The notes: generated by a model from the letters alone, not told the origin. Shown: positions 7,943 through 18,667, numbered from the stretch's first letter. The stretch is DNA of 64,000 nt from Pseudomonas piscis (GCF_009380155.1 NZ_WHUV01000004.1:372001-436000); one strand, 5' to 3'. Made by a program: numbers and translations.

Positions 7943-8713
7943 ATGCGGCGCGTGGTGTTCAATCAGAAAGGTGGCGTGGGCAAGTCGAGCATTGCCTGCA
8001 ATCTGGCGGCGGTCAGCGCCAGCGAGGGGTATCGCACCTTGCTGGTGGACCTCGATGCCCAGGCCAACTCGACCCAGTACCTTACCGGCCTGACCGGCGA
8101 GGACATTCCCATGGGCATCGCCGACTTCTTCAAGCAGACCCTGTCTTCCGGGCCGTTCTCCAGGAAGAACCAGGTGGACATCTACGAGACGCCGTTCGAC
8201 AACCTGCATGTGGTGACCGCCACGGCGGAACTGGCGGACCTGCAGCCCAAGCTGGAGGCCAAGCACAAGATCAACAAGCTGCGCAAATTGCTCGACGAGT
8301 TGTCCGAGGATTACGAACGGATCTACCTCGATACCCCGCCAGCCCTGAACTTCTATGCGGTATCGGCGCTGATCGCGGCAGATCGTGTGCTGATTCCCTT
8401 CGATTGCGACAGTTTTTCCCGCCAGGCCCTGTACGGCCTGCTGGCCGAGATCGAGGAGTTGAAGGAGGATCACAATGAAGAGCTCGAGGTCGAGGGTATC
8501 GTGGTCAACCAGTTCCAGGCCCGGGCCAGCCTACCGCAACAGATGCTCGACGAGCTGATTGGCGAAGGCCTGCCGGTGCTGCCGGTGTACCTGGCCAGCT
8601 CGGTGCGCATGCGTGAATCCCACCAGGCCAGCCTGCCGCTGATCCATCTCGACCCACGGCACAAGCTGACCCAGCAGTTCGTCGACCTGCACAACCTGCT
8701 GGAAAACGCCTGA
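7943..8713 (+). CDS. Orphan ParA-family ATPase
   Basis: A 256-residue deviant Walker ATPase. The N-terminal KGGVGKSS loop (residues 9-16) contains both lysines typical of ParA/MinD proteins, LLVDLDAQANST follows, and IYLDTPPAL holds the Walker B-like Asp. The N-terminus goes straight into the ATPase fold with no DNA-binding extension. ATG at 7943 is chosen for the GGAGGT 6 nt upstream. No parB or parS-like gene accompanies it, so it is not a standard chromosome-partition pair. It stands alone facing trxC. Its cargo (chromosome, chemoreceptor array or other large complex) cannot be told from the sequence. Confidence 0.88.
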   Translation: MRRVVFNQKGGVGKSSIACNLAAVSASEGYRTLLVDLDAQANSTQYLTGLTGEDIPMGIADFFKQTLSSGPFSRKNQVDIYETPFDNLHVVTATAELADLQPKLEAKHKINKLRKLLDELSEDYERIYLDTPPALNFYAVSALIAADRVLIPFDCDSFSRQALYGLLAEIEELKEDHNEELEVEGIVVNQFQARASLPQQMLDELIGEGLPVLPVYLASSVRMRESHQASLPLIHLDPRHKLTQQFVDLHNLLENA

Positions 8714-8764
8714 GTTTCAAGCTGCCATGGGCGCAGGGCGTGACCTGCGCTTCATGGCGTCATC

Positions 8765-9199
8765 TCAAATCCCCTGGCTGCGCAACCAGCCGATCAACTG
8801 CGGCAAGGGCAGGGCGCCGCTTTGCCGGGCCACTTCCCGGCCATTCCTGAACAGGATCAGGCTTGGAATCGAACGAATGCCCAACTGTGCCGAAAGCTGC
8901 TGGTTGGCTTCGCTGTCGAGCTTGGCCAGGCGGCATTTGCCGCTCAGTTGCGCGGCGGCCTGCTGGAAGGTCGGCGCAAAGGATTTGCACGGCCCGCACC
9001 AGTCTGCCCACACATCCACCAGCAACGGCAGGTCGCCCTTGACCTGGCTGGCGTAAGCGCCCTGTTGCAAGTCAAAGGGTTTGTCCAGCAACACCTCGGC
9101 CTTGCAGCGCCCGCACCTGGGATGGTCGCCCAGGCGCTCGGCGGGGATGCGGTTGAGGCCGTTGCAGTGCGGGCAGGGGATCAGCAATGGGTCGGTCAT
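8765..9199 (-). CDS. trxC: Thioredoxin 2 (TrxC)
   Basis: A 144-residue cytosolic thioredoxin. The redox site is WCGPC with Cys68 and Cys71. The N-terminal zinc module typical of TrxC is present as CPHC (Cys9, Cys12) and CGRC (Cys29, Cys32). These four zinc cysteines separate it from TrxA. It reduces protein disulfides at the expense of thioredoxin reductase and is often part of the peroxide response. I see no obvious OxyR site upstream. It converges on the orphan parA gene with 51 bp between stops. Confidence 0.96.
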   Translation of the reverse strand: MTDPLLIPCPHCNGLNRIPAERLGDHPRCGRCKAEVLLDKPFDLQQGAYASQVKGDLPLLVDVWADWCGPCKSFAPTFQQAAAQLSGKCRLAKLDSEANQQLSAQLGIRSIPSLILFRNGREVARQSGALPLPQLIGWLRSQGI

Positions 9200-9360
9200 G
9201 GGGGCTCCGGGTCAGTGGCCAATGGCATCTATCTGGAGTCGTGGCGCGGATTTATCAAGCCGAGGGGCGGTGGATGCATCCGCTCACATGTTGGAACCCT
9301 GTCCCTGGCCGCCTATCTCTTAGGATTGGGAGGGCATCGACCGCTGGTCTATTCATGATT

Positions 9361-9375
9361 ATCGCAACTTGCGAT
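9361..9375. promoter_or_regulatory. Putative HigA operator 1
   Basis: A perfect 15-base palindrome, ATCGCAA-C-TTGCGAT, 51 bases before the higB ATG. It abuts a TTGACC -35-like hexamer (9375-9380), so repressor binding would block RNA polymerase. Confidence 0.6.
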
Positions 9376-9399
9376 TGACCGGCTTTCTGGCTAGCTTTC

Positions 9400-9414
9400 A
9401 TAGCAATATGCGAT
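9400..9414. promoter_or_regulatory. Putative HigA operator 2
   Basis: ATAGCAA-T-ATGCGAT matches operator 1 at 12 of 15 positions and ends 11 bases before the higB ATG. The two centres are 39 bp apart. It would overlap the -10 to +1 region of the promoter. Confidence 0.55.
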
Positions 9415-9425
9415 AGGGACATTGC

Positions 9426-9716
9426 ATGCGAGTGATCACTGCAAAACGTATATGGGAGGCCAAGGAGAAATGGCCGCAGTCAGCCAAGGCGCTGGATGAT
9501 TGGTACCGACTGATCAAGAGCAATAGCTTTGCCGATTTCTCGGCAATCAAGGCCGTGTTCCCGGCTGTGGACAAGGTCGGTCCATTGCATGTCTTCGATG
9601 TTGGTGGCAACAAGCTGAGGTTGATTGCCGTCCTGCGCTACACCACCCAGAAACTCTATATCAGGTACATATTGAACCACCGTGAGTACGACCGAGGGCA
9701 ATGGAAGGAGGGATGA
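9426..9716 (+). CDS. higB: HigB-type mRNA interferase toxin
   Basis: A 96-residue basic protein of the HigB branch of the RelE/ParE superfamily. It starts MRVITAKRI and has the internal pattern FDVGGNKLRLIAVLRY and the C-terminal LYIRYILNHREYD block, as in E. coli-type HigB. Family members cleave mRNA on translating ribosomes. It precedes its antitoxin, the reversed order typical of hig loci, and its TGA overlaps an ATG in the antitoxin frame. The AT content around the pair is higher than in flanking genes, which suggests acquired DNA. The toxin is intact, with no frameshift. Confidence 0.9.
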   Translation: MRVITAKRIWEAKEKWPQSAKALDDWYRLIKSNSFADFSAIKAVFPAVDKVGPLHVFDVGGNKLRLIAVLRYTTQKLYIRYILNHREYDRGQWKEG

Positions 9717-9718
9717 CA

Positions 9719-10120
9719 ATGAGTGTGTTGATCAAGCAGGCGGCCGAGCACTGGCAATTCGTTGCGCCATTGCTACGCAAGCCTCGGACCGAAGAAGACT
9801 ATGATCGACTGGTCCAGGCTCTGGATGAGTTGCTGGACCTTACGGGGGATGATGAGGCTCATCCTCTGAACAGCCTGCTGGAGATCATTGGTGACTGGAT
9901 CGAGGCGTATGACCTCGAACACCGGCCTATCCCCAAGGCTAGTGGCATCGATGTACTGCGTTACTTGATGCGCGAGCACGGCCTGACCCAGAGCGACCTG
10001 CCCGGGGTCGGGGCGCAATCGGTGGTTTCCGAAGTGCTGAGTGGCAAGCGCCAGCTCAACCTGCGGCAGGTGCGCTGGCTGTCCGAGCGCTTCAAGGTGG
10101 CGATGGAAGTGTTCGCCTGA
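9719..10120 (+). CDS. higA: HigA-type antitoxin with helix-turn-helix
   Basis: A 133-residue antitoxin. The C-terminal half holds an HTH: LRYLMREHGLTQSDLPGV continues into the recognition region ending VLSGKRQLNLRQVRWLSERF. The N-terminal half is acidic and likely wraps the toxin. Two in-frame starts exist, at 9713 and 9719. The second is preferred because GGAGG at 9706-9710 is 8 bases from it but only 2 from the first. It should repress its own promoter at the two palindromes upstream of higB. The stop lies 1 base before the convergent selO stop. Confidence 0.9.
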   Translation: MSVLIKQAAEHWQFVAPLLRKPRTEEDYDRLVQALDELLDLTGDDEAHPLNSLLEIIGDWIEAYDLEHRPIPKASGIDVLRYLMREHGLTQSDLPGVGAQSVVSEVLSGKRQLNLRQVRWLSERFKVAMEVFA

Positions 10121-10121
10121 C

Positions 10122-11585
<1,464 letters not shown>

Positions 11586-11654
11586 CGGCCATCTCCCAGC
11601 AGAATGTCCGAGTATTCTGCTGGGCAAAGCCGTTCGCGTCGAGTTCGCCGGGCG

Positions 11655-14600
11655 TTAGGGTGCTGGCTTTTCCGGCGCTGGCGGGTCCTGGGGTTTCTCC
11701 GGGCCGATGGGCACCATCTTGTACTCCTGGCCTTGGAGGTTCTTGAGATAGACCTCCATCTGCCGGAACGAGATGTTGATGTGCTGCTTCTTGAACTCGC
11801 GGCTGATGAAGCGGTTGACCTCGTCGATCACCGGGTTGCGGTCGCCCAGTTCGCGCACGTGCATGCGCAGTTCGTGATCCAGGGTGCTCTCGCCGAAACT
11901 GAGGAAGTACACCTGGGGTTCCGGTTCCTTGAGTACCCGTGGGTTCTCCCGGGCGGCCTTGAGCAGCAGTTCCTTGACCAGGTCCAGGTCCGAACCGTAG
12001 TCGACGCCGAGTTTCAGGGTCACGCGGGTGATGGTGTCGGTCAGCGACCAGTTGATCAGTTGCCCGGTGATGAAGGTCTGGTTCGGGACGATGATGTCCT
12101 TGCGGTCGAAGTCGGTGATGGTGGTGGCGCGGATGCGGATCCGGCTCACGGTGCCCGACAGGTTGCCGATGGTGATGGTGTCGCCGATCCGCACCGGGCG
12201 CTCGAACAGGATGATGATGCCGGAAATGAAGTTGGCGAAGATCGCCTGCATGCCGAAGCCCAGGCCTACCGATAGCGCGGCCACCAGCCATTGCAGCTTG
12301 TCCCAGCTGACGCCGAGAGTCGACAGGGTGGTGACGAAGCCGACCCCGGCGATGGCATAGGAGAGCAAGGTGGTGGTGGCGTAGGCACTGCCCTGGGCCA
12401 GGTTCAGCTTGGACAGCACCAATACTTCTAGCAGGCCCGGCAAGTTGCGCGCCAGGGCGAAGGTGATGCCGACGATGATCAGCGCGCCGAGCAAGTCGCC
12501 GATGCTGATGGGCACCATGCTCATGTTGGCGCCGGTGCCGCTGGTGTACTCGTAGAGGGTCACCCGGTCCAGGTAGGAGAACACCGAGATCAGGTCGGCC
12601 CAGACCCAGTACAGGGCCACCATGAAGCCACCCAGCAGGGCCAGGCGGATCAGGCGCAGGGACTGTTCGTTGACCTTCTCGATGTCCATGGTCGGCTCTT
12701 CGACCACTGCCTCGCCACTTTCCCCGGCCTCCTTGGCCGCCTGGCGCTTGCTCAAGGCGCGCTGGTAGGCCAGGCGCCGCGCCGCGACGGCCAGGCCGCG
12801 CACGAAGGTGGCCTCGACCACCAGCCACAGCATCAAGAGGTACAGGGTGTTGATCAGGCGATCGCTGAGCTTCAGGGCGGTGTAGTAGAAGCCGAAGCAC
12901 ACGGCGATGAACAAGGCGATCGGCAGCAGGGTGAACAGCAAGCCCACGGCCTTGCGGAACAGCGAGGCGTTCTCGTGGGTCGGACTGCTGAGCAGCAGGC
13001 GACTGAGCAGCCAGGCCATCAGGGCATAGCAGGTCAGCACCACGGCGATGCCCAGTACATCCTCGGCCAGGGCCGCGGGTTGCAACTCGGCCACCGTGAC
13101 CACCGCCACCAGGGCCAGGACTACCAGGCCCAGGCGGCGGATCCAGCCACGCAGGAACTCCACCTGGGGTTTCTCCCAGCGAAAGTGCAGTTCGGCCACG
13201 CCGCCGGGGGCCAGGATCCGATAGGCGGTGTAGAACACCAGCCAGGCCTGGGCGATCTGCAGCAGCGCTGCGCCCAGGGTGGCGTTCTGTCCCCGGGCAT
13301 CGATCTGCAGGGCATAGCCGCATAGCGCCAGGCCCAGGGCCAGGGGCATCGCCAGCAGGACGTTGACCAGGATCGCCAGGGGCGTATGCCACTGGCTGTC
13401 ACGTTTGAAGTGGCCGATATCCTTGTGCACCTTGCTCAGGCGCGCATACAGGCTCTTGCGTCGCCACAGCAGGGCGCCGATCAACAGCAGCAGGGGCAGG
13501 AACAGCAAGGGCTGCTGCACCAGCGCGTCGATCAGCTCGCTGAAGCTCGAGGCCCAGGGCAAGGTGGTGACCTGGTACTGCAAGCGATCGGGCACCTGGC
13601 GCAGCCATGCAGTGTCCAGTGGCTTGTTGCTGGGGATCCAGAACATCTGCTCGTCGAGGGTCGCCCGCAGGGTCTGGGTGGTGCTGAGCAGCTGCTTCTG
13701 GTTCAGCTGCAGGGTGATGGACTCATTGAGCAGCGCGCTCAACTCGCGGTTCAGGCGGTCCAGCAGGTCGACCCGGGTATTGGCCAGTTCCAGCAGGGTC
13801 TTGCGCAACTGCGGGGTGACCTGCTCGGGCGGCTGGTTCTTGAGCAGGTTGTCGACGTAGGCGGTGGGGCTGCTGAGCAGCTCGCGCTGCTGGCTGACCT
13901 CGAACTGGTAGAGGCGGATATCGGCGATATTGTTCGCCAGGTCGCGGTCGACCTTGAGCCGCGGCAGGGCCTGTTTCTGCTTGTAGAGGATCTTGGACAG
14001 CAACAGGCTGCCCTTGAGCACGCTGATCTGCTCGTCCAGCGCCGCGGCGACCTGGGTCACGTTGTCCAGTTGCTGCTTGGTCTGCAGGTTGCGCTGGGTC
14101 TGTTCGTTGAGTTGGTCGGTGAAGTGCAGCAGGTAGTCGGAGGCTTCGAGATTGATGGCGCTCTCGGTGGCCAGCAGGCTGCTGCCGCCGGCTTTCTGCG
14201 CTTCGATGGACTGCTGGGTGACCGTCTCCTGGGACTGGGCCAGGCGCTTCTGGTTGATCAGGGTCTGCAGGTCCTGGGTTTCCTGCTCCAGGCGCGCGAT
14301 CTTTTCCACCAGCAGGTCGTGCTGGCTGCTGCCCAGGTCTTGCAACTGGCTGTTGCCTGCCAGTTCCTGGCGACGCAGCGGGATCAAGGCATTGATCGCC
14401 GCGAGCTCGGCATTGAGCAGGTTGCGCTGGTCGCTGCTCAGCAGCTTGCCGTTGTCCTTGCCCGCCTTGAGGATGGTGTTGATCTGCAGGATTCGCGTCT
14501 GGCCGTTGCTGATCTCGGCCTGGGCCCGTTCGGGGCGGGTCTGGGCGCTGATGGTCAGGCTGTTGGCCTGGGCCAGGGCTTTTTGCAGTTCACCCTGGGC

Positions 14601-14981
14601 GGTGGTGCGCTCGGCCAGCAGTTGCTCCAGCTGCGTCACGCTCAGCGTGGCATAGCGCTGGGTCACCGGCACCACCTTGCTGGCCTTGAGGCGTGCCAGC
14701 TCGCGCTGGTTTTCCAGGGTCTGGCGTGGAGCGTTGGCCAACTGCTGCTTGAGCTCCGGCAGGCGCTGTTCGTAGTCCTGCAGGTTGGCCAGTTGGTTCA
14801 GGGTGTTCTGCAAGACGGTCTGCAGGGCCTTCTGATCGACTTCCGACAGCTTGCGCTCGGCGATCTTGTCCAGGCTTTGCTGGACCGCCTCGGCGCTGGG
14901 CGGATCGCCGCCCTGTGCGGCGCCGACAGAGAGACTCAGGCCCAGCAGGGCAATGGCGAAAATTTTACGCAGGGTCGGCAT
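11655..14981 (-). CDS. mscK: MscK/KefA-type large mechanosensitive channel
   Basis: An 1108-residue protein of the MscS superfamily with an MscK-like layout. A signal peptide covers residues 1 to about 21, a long periplasmic coiled-coil region rich in Gln and Leu follows, then a cluster of inner-membrane helices from about 480 onward. The MscS core is near residues 880-1080, with GLGFGMQAIFANFISGI as the pore helix region and GDTITIGNLSGTVSRI in the beta domain. The start at 14981 (MPTLRKIF) gives a proper signal peptide; the ATG 16 codons upstream would not. It opens under membrane tension and in E. coli responds to external potassium. It lies beside a K+/H+ antiporter gene, which suggests a shared role in ionic homeostasis. 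Confidence 0.92.
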   Translation of the reverse strand: MPTLRKIFAIALLGLSLSVGAAQGGDPPSAEAVQQSLDKIAERKLSEVDQKALQTVLQNTLNQLANLQDYEQRLPELKQQLANAPRQTLENQRELARLKASKVVPVTQRYATLSVTQLEQLLAERTTAQGELQKALAQANSLTISAQTRPERAQAEISNGQTRILQINTILKAGKDNGKLLSSDQRNLLNAELAAINALIPLRRQELAGNSQLQDLGSSQHDLLVEKIARLEQETQDLQTLINQKRLAQSQETVTQQSIEAQKAGGSSLLATESAINLEASDYLLHFTDQLNEQTQRNLQTKQQLDNVTQVAAALDEQISVLKGSLLLSKILYKQKQALPRLKVDRDLANNIADIRLYQFEVSQQRELLSSPTAYVDNLLKNQPPEQVTPQLRKTLLELANTRVDLLDRLNRELSALLNESITLQLNQKQLLSTTQTLRATLDEQMFWIPSNKPLDTAWLRQVPDRLQYQVTTLPWASSFSELIDALVQQPLLFLPLLLLIGALLWRRKSLYARLSKVHKDIGHFKRDSQWHTPLAILVNVLLAMPLALGLALCGYALQIDARGQNATLGAALLQIAQAWLVFYTAYRILAPGGVAELHFRWEKPQVEFLRGWIRRLGLVVLALVAVVTVAELQPAALAEDVLGIAVVLTCYALMAWLLSRLLLSSPTHENASLFRKAVGLLFTLLPIALFIAVCFGFYYTALKLSDRLINTLYLLMLWLVVEATFVRGLAVAARRLAYQRALSKRQAAKEAGESGEAVVEEPTMDIEKVNEQSLRLIRLALLGGFMVALYWVWADLISVFSYLDRVTLYEYTSGTGANMSMVPISIGDLLGALIIVGITFALARNLPGLLEVLVLSKLNLAQGSAYATTTLLSYAIAGVGFVTTLSTLGVSWDKLQWLVAALSVGLGFGMQAIFANFISGIIILFERPVRIGDTITIGNLSGTVSRIRIRATTITDFDRKDIIVPNQTFITGQLINWSLTDTITRVTLKLGVDYGSDLDLVKELLLKAARENPRVLKEPEPQVYFLSFGESTLDHELRMHVRELGDRNPVIDEVNRFISREFKKQHINISFRQMEVYLKNLQGQEYKMVPIGPEKPQDPPAPEKPAP

Positions 14982-15050
14982 AGGGATCGATCGAGCAAGC
15001 AAGTAGGAATAGGGGGAATGCGACGGCAAGAATCTGACGCGTTTCCGAGT

Positions 15051-16793
15051 TTAGAGGAAGAGTCCGGGGCCGGGGCGACTTCCTTCGGGGAATCTGACGC
15101 CGACTTTGCCGATCTTGTTCCCGTCCATCACCGCGACGGTCCAGGTGGTGTTGTTCCACTCCACCTGGTCGCCGACCACCGGTGCACCGCCGACCTTCTG
15201 GGCGATGAATGCCGCCAGCGGCATGTCCGCATCCTGGCCGTCGAGCTTGAGTCCGTAGAGCGCCGAGACCGCGCCCAGCTGGGCATCGCCTTCGAGGACG
15301 AAATCGCCGAAGAAGCGCAGGTCCAGGCCGCGTTCCGGGGCTTGGCTGAAGAGTTTGCCCAGGGCCGGGAGGTTGTGTTCATGGCCGATCACGCACAGCA
15401 GGTCGTCGGCCTCCAGCACCGTACTACCCGACGGGTGGAGCAACTGCTGGCCGCGAAACAGGGCGGCGATGCGCGTGCCTTCGGGCATCTTCAATTCCCG
15501 CAGGGCCGCGCCGATGCACCACTTCTCCGCGCCCAGGCGGTAGACGAACAGCTCCCACTCGCTGGTGACATGGACTTCCAGGGCGGCCCGGGAAATCGGT
15601 GCCGGCTCCGGCGGCACCGTGACCTTCAGCCACTTGGCCACCCACGGCAGGCTGGTGCCTTGCAGCAGCAGGGAGATCAGCACGATGAAGAACGCCAGGT
15701 TGAAGTACAGCTGGGCGTTGGGCAGGCCGGCCATCAGCGGGAACACCGCGAGAATGATCGGTACCGCGCCCCGCAGCCCGACCCAGGAGATGAAGGCTTT
15801 TTCCCGGCCATGGAAGGCCCGGAATGGCAGCAGCCCCACCAGCACCGACAACGGCCGGGCGAACAGGATCATCCACAGCGCCAGGCCCAGGGCCGGCAGG
15901 GCGATGGGCAGCAGGTCGTGGGGAGTGACCAGCAGCCCCAGCACCAGGAACATGCCGATCTGCGCCAGCCAGGCCATGCCGTCGAGCATGTGCAGGATGC
16001 CGTGGCGGCTGCGTACCGGGCGGTTGCCGATCACCAGGCCGCACAGGTACACCGCGAGGAAGCCGCTGCCATGCAGGGCGTTGGTCAGGGCGAACACCAC
16101 CAGCCCGCCGGCGATCACCAGGATCGGGTACAGGCCATTGGCCAGGTGGATGCGGTTGACCAGTTGCAGCATCAGCCAGCCGCCGCCGAGGCCGATCACC
16201 GCGCCAATGCCGAATTCGCGGATCAGTTCCACCAGCAGACTGAAGTGCAAGCCGGTATGGCCATTGGCGAGCATGTCGATCAGGGTCACGGTGAGGAACA
16301 CCGCCATCGGGTCGTTGCTGCCGGACTCGATCTCCAGGCTCGCGGTCACCCGCTCGTTGAGGCCCTTGCCTCCCAATAGCGAGAACACCGCCGCGGCGTC
16401 GGTGGAACCGACGATGGCGCCGATCAGCAAGCCCTGGATCAGGTTGAGGTCGAACAGCCAGGCCGCGGCCATGCCGGTCAGCCCGGTGGTGATCAGCACT
16501 CCTACCGTGGCCAGTGACAGCGCCGGCCACAGGGCCACGCGAAAGCTCGCGACCCGAGTGCGCAAGCCGCCGTCCAGGAGGATCACTGCCAGGGCCAGGT
16601 TGCCCACCAGGTAGGCGGTCGGATAGTTGTCGAAGATGATCCCGCCGCCGTCGACGCCGGCGGTCATGCCCACGGCAAGGATGATCACCAGGATCGGGAT
16701 GCCCAGGCGGGAAGAGAGGGAGCTGACCAGGATGCTCGCACCTACCAGCAACGCGCCGATCAAGAACAGGCTGTTGATGGTCGTCGCATTCAA
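15051..16793 (-). CDS. nhaP2: Potassium/proton antiporter NhaP2 (CvrA)
   Basis: A 580-residue CPA1-family antiporter. Residues 1 to about 390 hold 12 to 13 membrane helices with the conserved ESGSNDP motif that carries the ion-binding acidic pair. The cytosolic tail contains a TrkA-C-type domain (REIVKGS-like region starting near the LEVHVTSEWELFVYRLG block) and a C-terminal CorC/HlyC-like domain. This layout is that of NhaP2/CvrA, which exports K+ or Na+ in exchange for protons at low osmolarity. A gap of 69 bp separates its stop from the channel gene start; both run leftward. Confidence 0.93.
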   Translation of the reverse strand: MNATTINSLFLIGALLVGASILVSSLSSRLGIPILVIILAVGMTAGVDGGGIIFDNYPTAYLVGNLALAVILLDGGLRTRVASFRVALWPALSLATVGVLITTGLTGMAAAWLFDLNLIQGLLIGAIVGSTDAAAVFSLLGGKGLNERVTASLEIESGSNDPMAVFLTVTLIDMLANGHTGLHFSLLVELIREFGIGAVIGLGGGWLMLQLVNRIHLANGLYPILVIAGGLVVFALTNALHGSGFLAVYLCGLVIGNRPVRSRHGILHMLDGMAWLAQIGMFLVLGLLVTPHDLLPIALPALGLALWMILFARPLSVLVGLLPFRAFHGREKAFISWVGLRGAVPIILAVFPLMAGLPNAQLYFNLAFFIVLISLLLQGTSLPWVAKWLKVTVPPEPAPISRAALEVHVTSEWELFVYRLGAEKWCIGAALRELKMPEGTRIAALFRGQQLLHPSGSTVLEADDLLCVIGHEHNLPALGKLFSQAPERGLDLRFFGDFVLEGDAQLGAVSALYGLKLDGQDADMPLAAFIAQKVGGAPVVGDQVEWNNTTWTVAVMDGNKIGKVGVRFPEGSRPGPGLFL

Positions 16794-16909
16794 AGGCAGT
16801 ACTCCAGAGCGGAAAAGGCGGGCGCGAACTGACCATGCAGTCTGCGTGCCATCGATTCTAACCTGCTGAAATGTGCCGCTGTCAAAAGCTTTTCATGGCA
16901 GCGACGCAG

Positions 16910-16936
16910 GCCCCGGCGGACGGTATCCGTCGGGGC
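16910..16936 (-). terminator. Imperfect GC hairpin after chemoreceptor 1
   Basis: GCCCCG and CGGGGC arms with a further CGGAC/ATCCG pairing form a stem 24 bases past the chemoreceptor stop. It lacks a clear U tract on the minus strand, so it is a weak terminator candidate. Confidence 0.35.
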
Positions 16937-16959
16937 TTTGGCCGGGTTTGCGAAGGCCT

Positions 16960-18585
16960 TCAGAGGTTGAAGCGGGCGACCATGCTGTTGAGGTCCACGG
17001 CCAGGCGCGACAGCTCGTTGCTGGCTGCACTGGTCTGGTTGGCGCCAGTGGCCGATTGCACCGACAAGTCGCGGATGTTCACCAGGTTGCGGTCCACTTC
17101 GCGGGCTACCTGGGCCTGCTCTTCGGCGGCGCTGGCGATCACCAGGTTGCGCTCGTTGATTTCGATGATCGCGCTGTTGATGGTGTCCAGGGACAGGCCG
17201 GCGCCCCGGGCGATGTTCAGGGTCGACTCGGCGCGCTCGGTGCTGTTGCGCATGGAGTCCACGGCCTGTTCGGTACCGTTCTGGATGCTGCCGATCATGC
17301 GTTCGATTTCGCTGGTGGACTGCTGGGTGCGGTGGGCCAGGGCGCGGACTTCATCGGCGACCACGGCAAAACCACGTCCGGCCTCGCCGGCACGGGCGGC
17401 CTCGATGGCGGCGTTGAGGGCCAGCAGGTTGGTCTGGTCGGCCAGGCCACGGATCACGTCCAGGACCTTGCCGATGTCGCGGGATTCGTTGGCCAGGTCG
17501 CCGATCAGGCTGGCGGTGTCTTGCACGTCGCCGCTCATGCGTTCGATGGCGGCCACGGTTTCCTGTACCAGGTCGCGGCCGTCGCCGGCCGAGGCGGTGG
17601 CGTTCTTCGAAGCTTCGGAAGTGCTGACGGCGTTGCGCGCCACCTCTTCCACGGCGCTGGTCATTTCGTTGACCGCGGTGGCGGCCTGCTCGATCTCGTT
17701 GTTCTGCTGGGTCAGGCCGCGAGCGCTTTCCTCGGTGACGCTGTTGAGTTCCTCGGCGGCGGAGGCCAGTTGGGTGGCGGAGCCGGAGATGCGCTGCAGG
17801 GTGTCGCGCAGTTTTTCCTGCATCTTGGCCATGGCCCGCAGCAAGCGGCCGGCTTCATCGCTACCGTCGGCCTGGACCGGGCGGGTCAGGTTGCCCTCGG
17901 CGATCTCCTCGGCGGCTTCCAGGGCCTTGGCGATCGGTTGGGTGATGCTGCGGGTCAGCAGCCAGGCGAACAGCAGGGTCAGGCCAGTGGCCAGCAGCAG
18001 CAGGACCACCACCAGCTTGACCGCGGCCGAATACTGCTCGGCGGCCTGGCGGTTGGTGTCCACCGTCTGCTGGGTGTTGATCTCCATCAGGCGGTTGAGC
18101 ACGGTGTTGACCGCCTCGGAGTTGTTCAGCAATTCGGTATTGAGCAGGTTGCGCAATTCATCCACCTGGTTGTTGCGCGACAGGCTCTTCATCCGCTCTT
18201 CGATCTGCCGGTACTGGCCCAGCAGCTGGATGTACTGGTCATAGGCGGCTTTTTCCGCCGGGCTGGTAATGAGCTTTTCATAGGTGGTCTGGGCCGTGCG
18301 GATCTGCTGGTTGCGCATATCCAGCAGTTCCATGGTCTTTTGCTGGACATCCGGCTCGCGGTTCACCAACAGGCGATAGGACAGCACCCGCAGGCGCAGG
18401 GTCAGCTGGGTGAACTCGTCGAGGCTCTGGATGCTCGGCACGCTGCTCAGGGTGATGTCTTCGGCGGCGCCACGGATCTTGCTCATCTGGTTCAGGGCGA
18501 ACACCCCGAGGATCAGCATCAAGCCGCCGATCATGGCAAAACCGAGGAAGGCCCGCGGAGCGATATTCATATTACGAAGGGACAT
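16960..18585 (-). CDS. Methyl-accepting chemotaxis protein 1 of a tandem pair
   Basis: A 541-residue chemoreceptor. It has a first membrane helix at about 12-32, a periplasmic domain of about 160 residues that looks like a four-helix bundle, a second helix (VVVLLLLATGLTLLFAWLL) near 190, a HAMP domain, and a long signalling hairpin whose tip includes EVRALAHRTQQSTSEIERMI. It has no C-terminal CheR-binding pentapeptide (it ends MVARFNL). From the second membrane helix onward it is nearly identical to the neighbouring receptor, while the sensor domains differ. The start at 18585 is the MSLRNMN methionine, matching MSLRTMN in the paralogue. The ligand is unknown. A FliA-type promoter precedes it. 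Confidence 0.93.
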   Translation of the reverse strand: MSLRNMNIAPRAFLGFAMIGGLMLILGVFALNQMSKIRGAAEDITLSSVPSIQSLDEFTQLTLRLRVLSYRLLVNREPDVQQKTMELLDMRNQQIRTAQTTYEKLITSPAEKAAYDQYIQLLGQYRQIEERMKSLSRNNQVDELRNLLNTELLNNSEAVNTVLNRLMEINTQQTVDTNRQAAEQYSAAVKLVVVLLLLATGLTLLFAWLLTRSITQPIAKALEAAEEIAEGNLTRPVQADGSDEAGRLLRAMAKMQEKLRDTLQRISGSATQLASAAEELNSVTEESARGLTQQNNEIEQAATAVNEMTSAVEEVARNAVSTSEASKNATASAGDGRDLVQETVAAIERMSGDVQDTASLIGDLANESRDIGKVLDVIRGLADQTNLLALNAAIEAARAGEAGRGFAVVADEVRALAHRTQQSTSEIERMIGSIQNGTEQAVDSMRNSTERAESTLNIARGAGLSLDTINSAIIEINERNLVIASAAEEQAQVAREVDRNLVNIRDLSVQSATGANQTSAASNELSRLAVDLNSMVARFNL

Positions 18586-18640
18586 GATAGGTACCAGGAA
18601 GAGCGCATCCATGCGGGGCTTGAGACTGATCTACCGTGAC

Positions 18641-18667
18641 TTATCGGTCGTACGACTAAAGTCTTGA
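18641..18667 (-). promoter_or_regulatory. Sigma28 (FliA) promoter of chemoreceptor 1
   Basis: On the minus strand TCAAG is followed by 14 bases and then ACCGATAA, against a flagellar sigma consensus of TCAAG-N14-GCCGATAA. Only one base of the -10 octamer differs. The site is 56 bases upstream of the ATG at 18585 and would couple receptor synthesis to the flagellar cascade. Confidence 0.75.

Noticed and set aside
13386..16379. A 997-codon open frame on the plus strand opposite mscK and nhaP2
   Set aside because: It is a codon-bias shadow in a high-GC genome: it runs antisense through two well-supported genes, is extremely Gln/Gly/Leu-rich and has no domain.
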